A stretch of DNA of 64,000 nt from NCBI GenBank assembly GCA_022509185.1, contig JAFLTS010000002.1, forward strand, positions 124,001 through 188,000, in the 5' to 3' direction. The translations under genes were made by a program, and so were the position numbers. The stretch comes from Muribaculaceae bacterium. GTDB lineage: Bacteria; Bacteroidota; Bacteroidia; Bacteroidales; Muribaculaceae. The stretch's first letter is position 1, and the number at the start of each line of letters is the position of its first letter. The notes under the pieces were generated by a model that was given only the letters and a program-made list of their open reading frames with translations, made no database searches and had not been told where the DNA came from. Of the stretch, positions 1-7,196 are shown one piece after another.

Positions 1-458
1 CTAAGTCTGAAGACACTTTAGTGGTTTTCGACGTAAATCTCCGCCAAGGTTTCTACACCAAGGAGATTCTGTGCAATTCCATGGAGCGTTGCAATATTCT
101 GAAGATCAATGATGAAGAATTGGTCACTGTAAGCCGTATGTTTGGATATCCGGGTATCGATCTTCAAGATAAATGCTGGATTCTCTTAGGTAAATACAAC
201 CTGAAGATGCTTATCCTCACTTGTGGCATCAACGGTAGCTATGTCTTCACTCCGGGTAATGTATCTTTCCTTCCGACCCCTCATGTTGAAGTGCAGGATA
301 CAGTGGGTGCGGGCGATTCTTTCACTGCAGCTTTCATAGCAAGCATTCTGAAAGGCCTATCAGTTCCTGAAGCACATCATAAGGCAGTGGAAACTTCAGC
401 CTATGTATGCACACAGAAAGGAGCCATGCCGGTTCTTCCCAAAAGAATAGTAGATTAA
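1..458 (+). CDS. PfkB-family carbohydrate kinase, 3' part (cut by window edge)
   Basis: C-terminal part of a ribokinase/fructokinase-family (PfkB) sugar kinase, which transfers the gamma-phosphate of ATP to a sugar in the cytoplasm. The frame is open to the first base of the window, so the start lies outside; about 151 codons are visible. The FDVNLR strand is typical of the sugar-binding half. The PfkB signature DTVGAGDSFTAAF contains the anion-hole GAGD with the catalytic Asp and lies where the family has it, about 45 residues before the end. The sugar cannot be read from this part; fructokinase is a reasonable guess because gut Bacteroidales usually carry one. The stop at 456-458 is followed by a hairpin with a T-run, so this is the last gene of its transcript. 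Confidence 0.9.
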   Translation, partial: KSEDTLVVFDVNLRQGFYTKEILCNSMERCNILKINDEELVTVSRMFGYPGIDLQDKCWILLGKYNLKMLILTCGINGSYVFTPGNVSFLPTPHVEVQDTVGAGDSFTAAFIASILKGLSVPEAHHKAVETSAYVCTQKGAMPVLPKRIVD

Positions 459-477
459 TTCCCCTCCCTATATCCTT

Positions 478-515
478 TCCCGGGAAGTTTCATATCGAAA
501 TTTTCCGGGATTTTT
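478..515 (+). terminator. Intrinsic terminator after the PfkB kinase
   Basis: TCCCGG at 478-483 pairs with CCGGGA at 505-510 and is followed directly by five Ts (511-515). The position, 20 bases after the kinase stop codon, fits a rho-independent terminator. The stem is short (6 bp) with a long loop, so strength is uncertain. Confidence 0.6.
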
Positions 516-593
516 ATGCTGTCTTTCTGAAACCTTACCTCACCTGCCTGACACTTCTCTTCCCCGCCTTTTATGTCTCTCCTGGAATATCTT

Positions 594-903
594 CCATGAA
601 TATCCTTAAAATACCAAAATAATTTTACTAATGATTATACCGTCAAACTATAGTGATATAACATACGATATCTGCAAAAACCATTATACTGTCAAAATGT
701 AGGGACATCGCGTGCGATGTCTGCAAAAACCATGATACTGTCAAAATGTAGGGACATCGCGTGCGATGTCTGCAAAACCATTATACTGTCAAAATGTAGG
801 GACATCGCGTGCGATATCTGCAAAAACCAAAGTTTTTTAGAAGACAAGACACGCTATATCTTCACTGGTCTTTTAGGTACTTTTACGGATAATCATTTTT
901 ATC
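594..903 (+). mobile_element. MITE-like interspersed element, copy A (core tandemly expanded)
   Basis: A non-coding element whose left part (ATACCAAAATAATTTTA at 611 followed by ATTATACCGTC) and right part (AAAGTTTTTTAGAAGACA near 828) match a second copy at 55957-56125 and, inverted, a third at 19500-19664. The right end (876-903) contains GGATAATCATTTTTAT, which is the reverse complement of the outer end seen in the third copy, so the element has terminal inverted repeats of roughly 24 bases. The core is a perfect 8-bp inverted repeat, GACATCGC-GT-GCGATGTC. This copy is about 300 bases because the core unit is tandemly repeated; the others are about 165. It encodes nothing credible and would have to be moved by a transposase supplied from elsewhere. 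Confidence 0.6.
681..826. repeat. Three 48-49 bp tandem repeats inside element A
   Basis: Three near-identical units start at 681, 730 and 778. Each contains ACTGTCAAAATGTAGGGAC and the GACATCGCGTGCGAT(G/A)TC palindrome. A more diverged fourth unit lies just upstream (about 634-680). Units differ by one or two bases and by one base in length of the A-run. There are no spacers between units, so this is not a CRISPR array. An open frame through it (717-911) repeats the peptide KCRDIACD only because the DNA repeats. Confidence 0.9.
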
Positions 904-968
904 TATCCTAAAAGGTATTTGTTTCTCTGTCATGACACCGCTTTTAAAATAGGATAGAATATTATTAC

Positions 969-1005
969 AAAAAAAGGGATGCGTATCACTACGTATCCCT
1001 TTTTT
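969..1005. terminator. Bidirectional hairpin terminator
   Basis: An A-run, GGGATGCGTA, a short loop, TACGTATCCC and a T-run form a hairpin that reads as an intrinsic terminator in both directions. It sits between the convergent kinase (plus) and the amidase that ends the neu operon (minus), so it could end read-through from either side. Confidence 0.7.
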
Positions 1006-1339
1006 CCAATGCATCACGAAACACATCGGAATACATTGATGGTCCTAATCCTAATTTTAACTATTAATCCATAACTTTACTAATGCAACAATAAAATTAT
1101 CAATGAAACGATTAATTGGTCTTATGAGAAGAATTTGTTGTTGCGGGTTAATATTATACCTCGTTCGGCATAACAAAGCAAAGGTAATATTATTTTTTCA
1201 TTTTGCAAAAATAAAGGGAAGAAAAAACATGAAATCAAGGTCTTTTTTATCATTTTTCCATCTCATCCCTTTATTTTCTGATTATCCCTGCAAAAGCACT
1301 TTAATATGTACTTCTGCTCTCTATTATACCCGGGTATTA
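1006..1339. other. Non-coding spacer, nothing identified
   Basis: AT-rich spacer between the hairpin at 969-1005 and the stop codon of the minus-strand amidase. A plus-strand frame from 1103 runs into the amidase gene antisense and has no family resemblance, so I do not call it. No tRNA, repeat or convincing promoter is visible. Confidence 0.6.
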
Positions 1340-2383
1340 TCAATACATAGGAGTGAAACCTTTTGATTTCTCTAAGGCATGATTGGCATCTCCCATCAAT
1401 TTGGTTTCCTTAGTAGTGTCAAGCTTCAAAATCGGAGCTTCTTTTTTGAGATCACATTTTTGCAGATCCACATAATAGATTCCGAAATTTGTAACTATAT
1501 CAAAGAAATAACGTCTGTTCTTTATATCGGCGTAAGATCTCCATTGGGTAGATGACACATTGGGTTCTCCTTGAATCAGATAGGTGTAAGGTACGCAAGA
1601 ATTCACCAATACGCTCCTGGCAATGTTCACAGCAAGATCAGGCTCCGACGTTGCTTCCACATGGTGTGCAAAGAAATTGGCACGTACGCAACGGTCAGGG
1701 CTTTTCACAGTGCCCGGGAGCATGTTTGTGCCACCCACATTTCCCCAATAGTCAATGATAGCTCTCATTGACGGCCATTGCGGATCGTTGGTCATTGCCC
1801 AATAATCTCCCATGTCGTTGATCTTTATCTCACCGTTGTCAAACTCTACTATCACGCTCTTGCCCGAAGCATCGGTAATACCCCAGTGTAAGGCTGAAAC
1901 CGTTCCGCCGTCAAAGGTGGCACCACCTATATTGAAATCGTGTTTCTGCAAAATCTCAACACATTCATCCGTGGTGGCGTTAAGATCCAGAAGCCAACCT
2001 ACAAACATTGCCAGTGACATAGGAGGTCTGCCCTCAGTATCAGGATTTGAATAAACGGTACCCTTACAGAAAAGGCCGTTAACCACCAATCCTTTCTCAT
2101 TCATTCCCTCAGTGATACCTCCGTCATAGCCCACTGCGTAAACTGCTCCATATTTGGATGTCCATTTAATAGCACCAGGCTGATCTGAACTTTCCTTCTC
2201 TATACCACGGGGATAAACATAAAGATTAGTGGGTATAGGGGTTTTCCAGTCAAGACATCTTGCTATTACAAATGTTGAGTCGGAGCCATGATAATTCACC
2301 CTGGTACAAGCATCGCTCTCCTGATGTATGCAAAGAAAGCCTGCAAGTAAAGCAGCTCCTGTTAGAATTGATTTAATTTTCAT
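1340..2383 (-). CDS. Choloylglycine hydrolase / penicillin V acylase-family linear amide hydrolase
   Basis: A 347-residue exported Ntn-hydrolase that cleaves linear amide bonds; characterised members deconjugate bile salts or cleave penicillin V and N-acyl amides. A signal peptide ends at SDA, which leaves the nucleophile Cys as the new N-terminus (CTRVNYHG). Other family positions are visible: RCLDW (the Arg and Asp matching BSH Arg18 and Asp21), NLYVYPRG, the oxyanion Asn region AMTNDPQW, and SPDRCVRANFF (matching Arg228). Length and motifs fit the Bacteroides enzymes of the bile salt hydrolase cluster, but substrate (bile salts against other N-acyl amides) cannot be fixed by reading. It starts 7 bases after neuC, so it is probably co-transcribed as the last gene of the neu operon. 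Confidence 0.88.
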   Translation of the reverse strand: MKIKSILTGAALLAGFLCIHQESDACTRVNYHGSDSTFVIARCLDWKTPIPTNLYVYPRGIEKESSDQPGAIKWTSKYGAVYAVGYDGGITEGMNEKGLVVNGLFCKGTVYSNPDTEGRPPMSLAMFVGWLLDLNATTDECVEILQKHDFNIGGATFDGGTVSALHWGITDASGKSVIVEFDNGEIKINDMGDYWAMTNDPQWPSMRAIIDYWGNVGGTNMLPGTVKSPDRCVRANFFAHHVEATSEPDLAVNIARSVLVNSCVPYTYLIQGEPNVSSTQWRSYADIKNRRYFFDIVTNFGIYYVDLQKCDLKKEAPILKLDTTKETKLMGDANHALEKSKGFTPMY

Positions 2384-2390
2384 TTGATTA

Positions 2391-3527
2391 TTAAATTTTG
2401 ATTAATACTTGAGCAATGAATTTAGCTGAATCAGCTTTATAATATGGATTCAACACATGCACCGGCATCCCCATAGTCACAGATTTCATTTCTAAAGAAG
2501 TGGCAGCTTTCAATGCCTGAAGAATTTTTTCCTTTTCGGCCCCAGCATCTATAACAGTGCATCCGTGTGCCCTTCCTTTCTGACGTATACCCACATTCAC
2601 CGCAGGAAGCCTATAGGTGGGAGCTTCAATCAAGGCAGCCGAGGAATTTCCGACTATGGCAGCTGCATGATCCATGGCGAAATGAAACAGTTCCGAACCA
2701 AGTGAAGAAACCATTACCGCTTTTCCGGGATTATTCCTGACCCAGTTTTCAATTAAAGAACTTACAGATTGATTTCCAGGATCGGAATTAGATCCTGTAA
2801 CAAGCACTTTGAATTCATCACCGATAAAATCATCCAAAGCTTTTAAAACCTCCTTAACCTCCTGCTGTCCCTTATCTTCCAGCATTGTGACAGGATGCAT
2901 AGCCAATATCAGATATTTTTCTAAGGGATGAATTCCGGTTTTATTATAAAAAAGCTCAACCAATTTTTTTGAATAATCCTCCTCCAAAGCTTCGGCGCCC
3001 GGTGCTCCTGAATGATACACCCGTTCAGGATTTATACCCATCGACACTATCTTATCCACGTATTGTGGAGTAGCAGCGAAATGATAATCGGCCAGTTGGG
3101 TTATGGCATGGCGGAATTTGTTGTCGATAGCTCCCTCTGTGGTTTCTCCTCCGTGAAGATGAGCCACCGGTATATTAAAGGCTACCGCTGAAGCGGCGGC
3201 TGCCAAAGCTTCATAACGGTCTCCCAGAATCACCACCATATCCGGATCTAACACCGGAAACACTTCAGCCAGACCTTTCTGAACTTTACCCATGGATTCC
3301 ACTGCGGATTCAGCTCCGTCTCCTTCAACTAATGATTCTATCCTGGCATCTATCTTTATTCCATCTTTTTCTATTTCATCAACAGTCATGCCGAACTTTG
3401 GAGACAGGTGCATATTGGTGGCTATCACCTGAAGGGTGGCTTCCCCACTCTTCGCAATTTCTTTCATCACGGGAGAAAGAATCCCGTAATCAGCTCTTGT
3501 TCCCGTGATAAAACAAATTTTCTTCAT
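2391..3527 (-). CDS. neuC: UDP-N-acetylglucosamine 2-epimerase (hydrolysing), NeuC type
   Basis: A 378-residue cytoplasmic enzyme of the NeuC/WecB fold. NeuC enzymes convert UDP-GlcNAc to free ManNAc plus UDP, the first committed step of sialic acid synthesis; LegG enzymes do the same on a diacetamido sugar. Visible family marks are the N-terminal ITGTRADYG, the central DRYEAL, LHGGETTEGAIDNKFRHA and the nucleotide-binding region VGNSSAALIEAPTY. The length matches the family (about 375-390). Its start overlaps the neuB stop by 4 bases (ATGA), so the two are translationally coupled. With neuB and neuD beside it the assignment to nonulosonic acid synthesis is firm; Neu5Ac against legionaminic-type product is open. 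Confidence 0.93.
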   Translation of the reverse strand: MKKICFITGTRADYGILSPVMKEIAKSGEATLQVIATNMHLSPKFGMTVDEIEKDGIKIDARIESLVEGDGAESAVESMGKVQKGLAEVFPVLDPDMVVILGDRYEALAAAASAVAFNIPVAHLHGGETTEGAIDNKFRHAITQLADYHFAATPQYVDKIVSMGINPERVYHSGAPGAEALEEDYSKKLVELFYNKTGIHPLEKYLILAMHPVTMLEDKGQQEVKEVLKALDDFIGDEFKVLVTGSNSDPGNQSVSSLIENWVRNNPGKAVMVSSLGSELFHFAMDHAAAIVGNSSAALIEAPTYRLPAVNVGIRQKGRAHGCTVIDAGAEKEKILQALKAATSLEMKSVTMGMPVHVLNPYYKADSAKFIAQVLIKI

Positions 3528-4516
3528 ATTTCTATCATTTCATCAGGAGCAAAGTCACGTTTAGCTGTTGAGCCGACTACCTTGTCCCAGAACATCGGGC
3601 TCAGACCTGTGGCGGGTCTTTTGGTGCATATATCCTCTTCACGGATAGTCTGTCCTTTGGAAATAGGGTTCCGGGCCACTATACTTCTCCGCGCTGCCGT
3701 GATATTGGCTCTTTCAGAATCTTTCACCTCTTTCACACCATTGCCTAAAGCTATCTCGATGTTTCGGATGGCCTTTACCATTGAAGCCAACTCATCCGCT
3801 TCTAAAGATGCCTTATGGTCAGGACCCTCCATTTCTCTTGAAAGGGTAAAGTGTTTCTCTATCACTGAAGCGCCCAAAGTAGCCGCGGCAATAGGTATCT
3901 CTATTCCTAATGTATGATCGGAATAGCCGGAAGGCAAGCCGAAACTGTCGGATACGGTTTTCATAGCCAGCAGATTCACATCTTCCATAGGAGCGGGATA
4001 TTGTGTGGTACAGTGGAGCAACACTATATCCTCATTTTTATATCCGGCTTTTCTAAACGGAGCAAGAGCCTTGGCTATCTCTTCAGGAGTAGCCATGCCG
4101 GTAGACATTATTACAGGAATTCCTGTTGAAGCCATCTTTCTTAGAAACGGAAGATTGGTGAGCTCTCCGCTGGGCACTTTTATGAAATCCGGATTCAGGG
4201 AAGCGACAAAATCCACGCTTTCCTCATCAAAAGCCGTGGAAAGAAAGCCTATCCCCTTCTTTTCGCAATAATCCTTTAATTTCTGGAAATCCTCATAAGT
4301 CAGCTCGAGATTCTTAAGCATCTCATCCTGCTTTACAGCTCCGGCATTCTCTTTCTGATAGTCTGCAGCCTCACACAGAGCCGTGACCAGCGCATCGGTA
4401 TGGAAAGTCTGGAATTTTATATAATCGGCGCCTGCCTCAACGGCCGCATCCACCATCTTCATTGCCGTTTCCAAAGAACCGTTATGGTTCACACCGGCCT
4501 CTGCTATAATTTTCAT
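3524..4516 (-). CDS. neuB: N-acetylneuraminate / nonulosonate synthase
   Basis: A 330-residue NeuB-family synthase that condenses ManNAc (or a related hexose) with phosphoenolpyruvate to give a nine-carbon acidic sugar. The N-terminal TIM-barrel domain begins EAGVNHNGSLETA and has YIKFQTF and KVPSGELTN; the GYSDHT segment carries metal/PEP-binding residues; CTTQYPAP is also typical. The last 60 residues form the antifreeze-like (SAF) domain, with ARRSIVARNPISKGQ and KRPATGLSP. It lies 6 bases after neuD and overlaps neuC. No CMP-sugar synthetase gene (neuA) is present in this window, so activation of the product must be encoded elsewhere. Confidence 0.95.
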   Translation of the reverse strand: MKIIAEAGVNHNGSLETAMKMVDAAVEAGADYIKFQTFHTDALVTALCEAADYQKENAGAVKQDEMLKNLELTYEDFQKLKDYCEKKGIGFLSTAFDEESVDFVASLNPDFIKVPSGELTNLPFLRKMASTGIPVIMSTGMATPEEIAKALAPFRKAGYKNEDIVLLHCTTQYPAPMEDVNLLAMKTVSDSFGLPSGYSDHTLGIEIPIAAATLGASVIEKHFTLSREMEGPDHKASLEADELASMVKAIRNIEIALGNGVKEVKDSERANITAARRSIVARNPISKGQTIREEDICTKRPATGLSPMFWDKVVGSTAKRDFAPDEMIEI

Positions 4517-4522
4517 ATTTTG

Positions 4523-5152
4523 TCAGTCTTTAAATTTAAAATGTCTTACCGGGCAGCCATGATAAATACCCGGCTCTGTCAGATCTTTGTTTACCACAGC
4601 ACCCATCGCAACAGTGATATTATCTCCTATGGTCAGTCCGTTACCGATTCGGGCACCTAACCCTATGAAACAATCTCTTCCAATGTGAGTGAAGCCTCCT
4701 ATCACTGCTCCCGGCCCTATGAAAGTGTTTTCTCCAATGATACAGTCATGTTCCACTATCGCACCGGAATTCACAACTACATTGGCCTCAAGTTTTGCCC
4801 GGTTTACAATTGCTCCCGCCAATACCGCGCTTCCCTCTCCTATCCGGGAAGATTTTGTTATTATGGCATTAGGGGAAACCAAGGTTATAAACCTGGCCCC
4901 TTTTTCTAAATAACGAGATATCAAGGCCCTTCTTGCCTGCATTCGTGGCCAGCCGGAATAAATGAAAGCCATATGAAATTTATCGCCCTCTTTTATCAAA
5001 GAGATTCCGGTTTCATCATCTCCTAACCATTGACCCGGCATTTCATCATTTTCCTCGGGTGAAATATAGCCAATGATTCTTTCTGCGGAAAATTCTGCCA
5101 GCGACAATGCATGACCTCCGGCTCCGATCATAATCACTTCTTGAGCTTTCAT
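4523..5152 (-). CDS. neuD: NeuD-family sugar O/N-acyltransferase
   Basis: A 209-residue acetyltransferase of the NeuD/PglD type. The N-terminal quarter is a small Rossmann-like sugar-binding domain (IMIGAGGHALSLAEF); the rest is a left-handed beta-helix built of hexapeptide repeats, seen as VLAGAIV, NSGAIVEHDCIIGENTFIGPGA and IGDNITVAMGAVV, with the catalytic-type His in VEHD. Such proteins acetylate sialic acid or its precursors and use acetyl-CoA. It is the first gene of the minus-strand operon neuD-neuB-neuC-amidase, and its start lies about 50 bases from the divergent gene at 5204. Confidence 0.85.
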   Translation of the reverse strand: MKAQEVIMIGAGGHALSLAEFSAERIIGYISPEENDEMPGQWLGDDETGISLIKEGDKFHMAFIYSGWPRMQARRALISRYLEKGARFITLVSPNAIITKSSRIGEGSAVLAGAIVNRAKLEANVVVNSGAIVEHDCIIGENTFIGPGAVIGGFTHIGRDCFIGLGARIGNGLTIGDNITVAMGAVVNKDLTEPGIYHGCPVRHFKFKD

Positions 5153-5177
5153 ATCACAAAAATAATCATTTTTCCAT

Positions 5178-5185
5178 TAACTTTG
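5178..5185 (+). promoter_or_regulatory. Probable -7 promoter element for the DUF1460-like gene
   Basis: TAACTTTG matches the Bacteroidota -7 consensus TAnnTTTG. It lies 18 bases before the ATG at 5204, and this supports that start over in-frame codons further upstream that would overlap neuD. No clear TTG is found at -33, so the call is moderate. Confidence 0.5.
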
Positions 5186-5203
5186 CAGAAACTAAATTTA
5201 AGT

Positions 5204-6061
5204 ATGTCTCAGCTATCAAAAATCCTTATATGTCTGAGTGTTATCGTCTTCAGCATTTTGTCTGCCAAGGCTGAATTGCGCTATCACTGCCCGGAAGATT
5301 CCATAAAAGTGATGGAAATAATCGAGCACGCACGGAAAGGAAACACTTTAGGAGAAAAAATAGTGGCCGCAGCCAAAAGTATGGAGGGAATACCATTTGC
5401 TCCTGCCGCTGACAATGATTCTATCGGCACAATGGTATTGCGCCTTGATTCTCTTAACCAACGTGAATTTATTTATATAGCTTTGGCTGCTGCCAAGACT
5501 GCGGAGAGATCCGTTCCTACTATAAGGGAATTTGAAAACTATCTGGCCTCAGTGAGCCGTCGCAAAGGGCTGGATGAAGGCTTTCCTTCTCAGTTTCTGT
5601 ATGGTGCCGATTGGATCATAGACAATGTTTACCGTGGCAATATAAAAGAAATGACAGAATATCTCGATGGAGGAAGCTACCGTACAAAAACACTTGATTA
5701 TGTGAGCCGTCACCCTGAACAGTTTCCCGCAATGGCAAACCCGGATGTGGCTGATAAAGTGAAGGTGATGGAATATGGCTACAGAAGTCATCGGATTCCA
5801 CATCTTAAAAAACAAAGTATCGGGAATAAAACTGTTAAGGAACTTCTTCAGAACGGAGATATTATCATACTTAGCCCCATGGATTCCGATTTCGATATTT
5901 ATGATATTGGGATAATTTCCATAGAAAACGGAGAGCCAACCTTGATTCACATGCCCAAGGAAGAGGGGAAGGTGATTACAGACCCTTTCCCCGTGACCCG
6001 AAGATTTAAGATCGACGGTCAGTTTTTCTATGGTTACAGATGGCTAAGACCTTTAGAATAA
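5204..6061 (+). CDS. DUF1460-like exported protein lacking the catalytic Cys
   Basis: A 285-residue protein with a signal peptide (about residues 1-24, ending SAKA). The pattern MVLRLDSLNQREFIYIALA, then a segment with SQFLYGADWIIDNVYRG, then a C-terminal TLIHMPKEEGKV resembles DUF1460 proteins, the periplasmic amidase-like NlpC/P60-fold family. In that family the first block normally reads like LDCTTFVE with the nucleophile Cys; here the position is Ser/Leu/Asn. The later His that precedes a VGI strand is replaced by YDIGI. The only mature-form Cys is near the N-terminus (YHCPED). I infer a non-catalytic relative that may bind peptidoglycan. The start at 5204 was preferred because it gives the signal peptide and follows the promoter element. 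Confidence 0.65.
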   Translation: MSQLSKILICLSVIVFSILSAKAELRYHCPEDSIKVMEIIEHARKGNTLGEKIVAAAKSMEGIPFAPAADNDSIGTMVLRLDSLNQREFIYIALAAAKTAERSVPTIREFENYLASVSRRKGLDEGFPSQFLYGADWIIDNVYRGNIKEMTEYLDGGSYRTKTLDYVSRHPEQFPAMANPDVADKVKVMEYGYRSHRIPHLKKQSIGNKTVKELLQNGDIIILSPMDSDFDIYDIGIISIENGEPTLIHMPKEEGKVITDPFPVTRRFKIDGQFFYGYRWLRPLE

Positions 6062-6089
6062 ACCGGTTTTTATACAGGGGAATAAAATT

Positions 6090-6119
6090 TTGATTTTTAA
6101 GCTTTAAAATATATATTTG
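6090..6119 (+). promoter_or_regulatory. Consensus Bacteroidota promoter for ansA
   Basis: TTG at 6090-6092, a 19-base spacer, then TATATTTG at 6112-6119 (TAnnTTTG). Transcription would begin roughly 20 bases before the ansA ATG. The promoter probably serves the whole ansA-DUF3822-rsmD-ribBA run, whose genes overlap or nearly touch. Confidence 0.75.
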
Positions 6120-6145
6120 CACTTAGAAGCCAATACCATTTTTGC

Positions 6146-7186
6146 ATGTCAGAAAAGCCGCGTCCACGCATATTGATGATTTACACCGGGGGTACTATAG
6201 GGATGAAAGAAAACCCGGTGACCAAGGCACTCGAGCCCTTTGATTTCAATCATCTGCTCGACAATGTGCCTAAACTCAAAATGCTTGACTACGACATTTC
6301 CCACCATCAATTTCATACTCCTATAGATTCTTCCGATATGAACCCCAGGCATTGGGGCCAGATTGTGAAGGTGATAGACGATAATTATGATAACTTTGAT
6401 GGCTTTGTGGTGCTCCATGGCACAGATACAATGGCTTACACCGCTTCTGCCCTGAGCTTCATGTTGCAAAATCTCTCCAAGCCGGTTATTATCACGGGAT
6501 CCCAGCTTCCTATCGGTGAAGTCAGAACAGACGGGGAAGAAAATCTCATCACAGCCTTGCAAATAGCGGCGGCACGAGATACCGACGGACGCCCTACTGT
6601 GAGAGAAGTGGCTATACTTTTTGAAAATTACCTTTGGCGCGGCAACCGCAGTACAAAACGCAGTGCCGATAATTTCGATGCTTTCCGTAGCAACAATTAC
6701 CCGGAATTGGCTAAGATAGGTCTGGGGATATCTTTTAACAAAGAGGCCTTGTGGCGTAGCAAGTCTTCATCTCCTCAACTGGAGGTGCATTACGACATGG
6801 ACACTAATCTGTTGTGTCTTGACCTGTTCCCCGGCATGCGTGAGTGTATGGTTAGACATATACTTAATACACCGGGTCTGAAAGCTGTGGTTTTGAAAAC
6901 TTTCGGAGCCGGAAACGCTCCGGCTGAACCTTGGTTTTCAGAAGCGATAAGAGATGCAGTCAACAAGGGAATAATAGTAGTGAATATCACCCAGTGTCCC
7001 AACGGTGAAGTGGATCCTTACAGATATATGACAGGTCTGGAACTTGCGCAGACAGGTGTAGTGCCGGGCCATGACCTCACATTTGAAGCGGCAATTACAA
7101 AATTGATGTATCTTCTGGGCAAAGGACTTAACACTGACGAGGTGAAACGTCTGATGCAATACAATCTCTGCGGAGAAATGTCTTGA
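6146..7186 (+). CDS. ansA: Type I (cytosolic) L-asparaginase
   Basis: A 346-residue asparaginase that hydrolyses L-asparagine to aspartate and ammonia. The first catalytic Thr lies in YTGGTIG near the N-terminus and the second in the HGTDTMAYTASAL block; ITGSQLPIGEVRTDGEEN is a strong type I signature. There is no signal peptide, as expected for the cytosolic form, and length fits (about 340). It is the first gene of a unit that continues with DUF3822, rsmD and ribBA; the neighbours do not suggest a metabolic link. Confidence 0.95.
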   Translation: MSEKPRPRILMIYTGGTIGMKENPVTKALEPFDFNHLLDNVPKLKMLDYDISHHQFHTPIDSSDMNPRHWGQIVKVIDDNYDNFDGFVVLHGTDTMAYTASALSFMLQNLSKPVIITGSQLPIGEVRTDGEENLITALQIAAARDTDGRPTVREVAILFENYLWRGNRSTKRSADNFDAFRSNNYPELAKIGLGISFNKEALWRSKSSSPQLEVHYDMDTNLLCLDLFPGMRECMVRHILNTPGLKAVVLKTFGAGNAPAEPWFSEAIRDAVNKGIIVVNITQCPNGEVDPYRYMTGLELAQTGVVPGHDLTFEAAITKLMYLLGKGLNTDEVKRLMQYNLCGEMS

Positions 7187-7196
7187 AAAAGAGCTA

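Noticed and set aside
681-826. CRISPR-like short tandem repeats
   Set aside because: Units abut directly without spacers, and no cas genes are present; they form part of an interspersed element.
717-911. 64-codon frame with repeated KCRDIACD peptide
   Set aside because: It exists only because the DNA under it is repeated; no ribosome-binding site, no homologue, and other element copies do not preserve it.
1103-1366. 87-codon plus-strand frame
   Set aside because: Overlaps the end of the amidase gene antisense, has a compositional pattern of translated AT-rich spacer, and no recognisable family.
5111-5203. Upstream extension of the DUF1460-like gene to 5111
   Set aside because: It would overlap the divergent neuD start, and it precedes the promoter element at 5178; the signal peptide begins at 5204.
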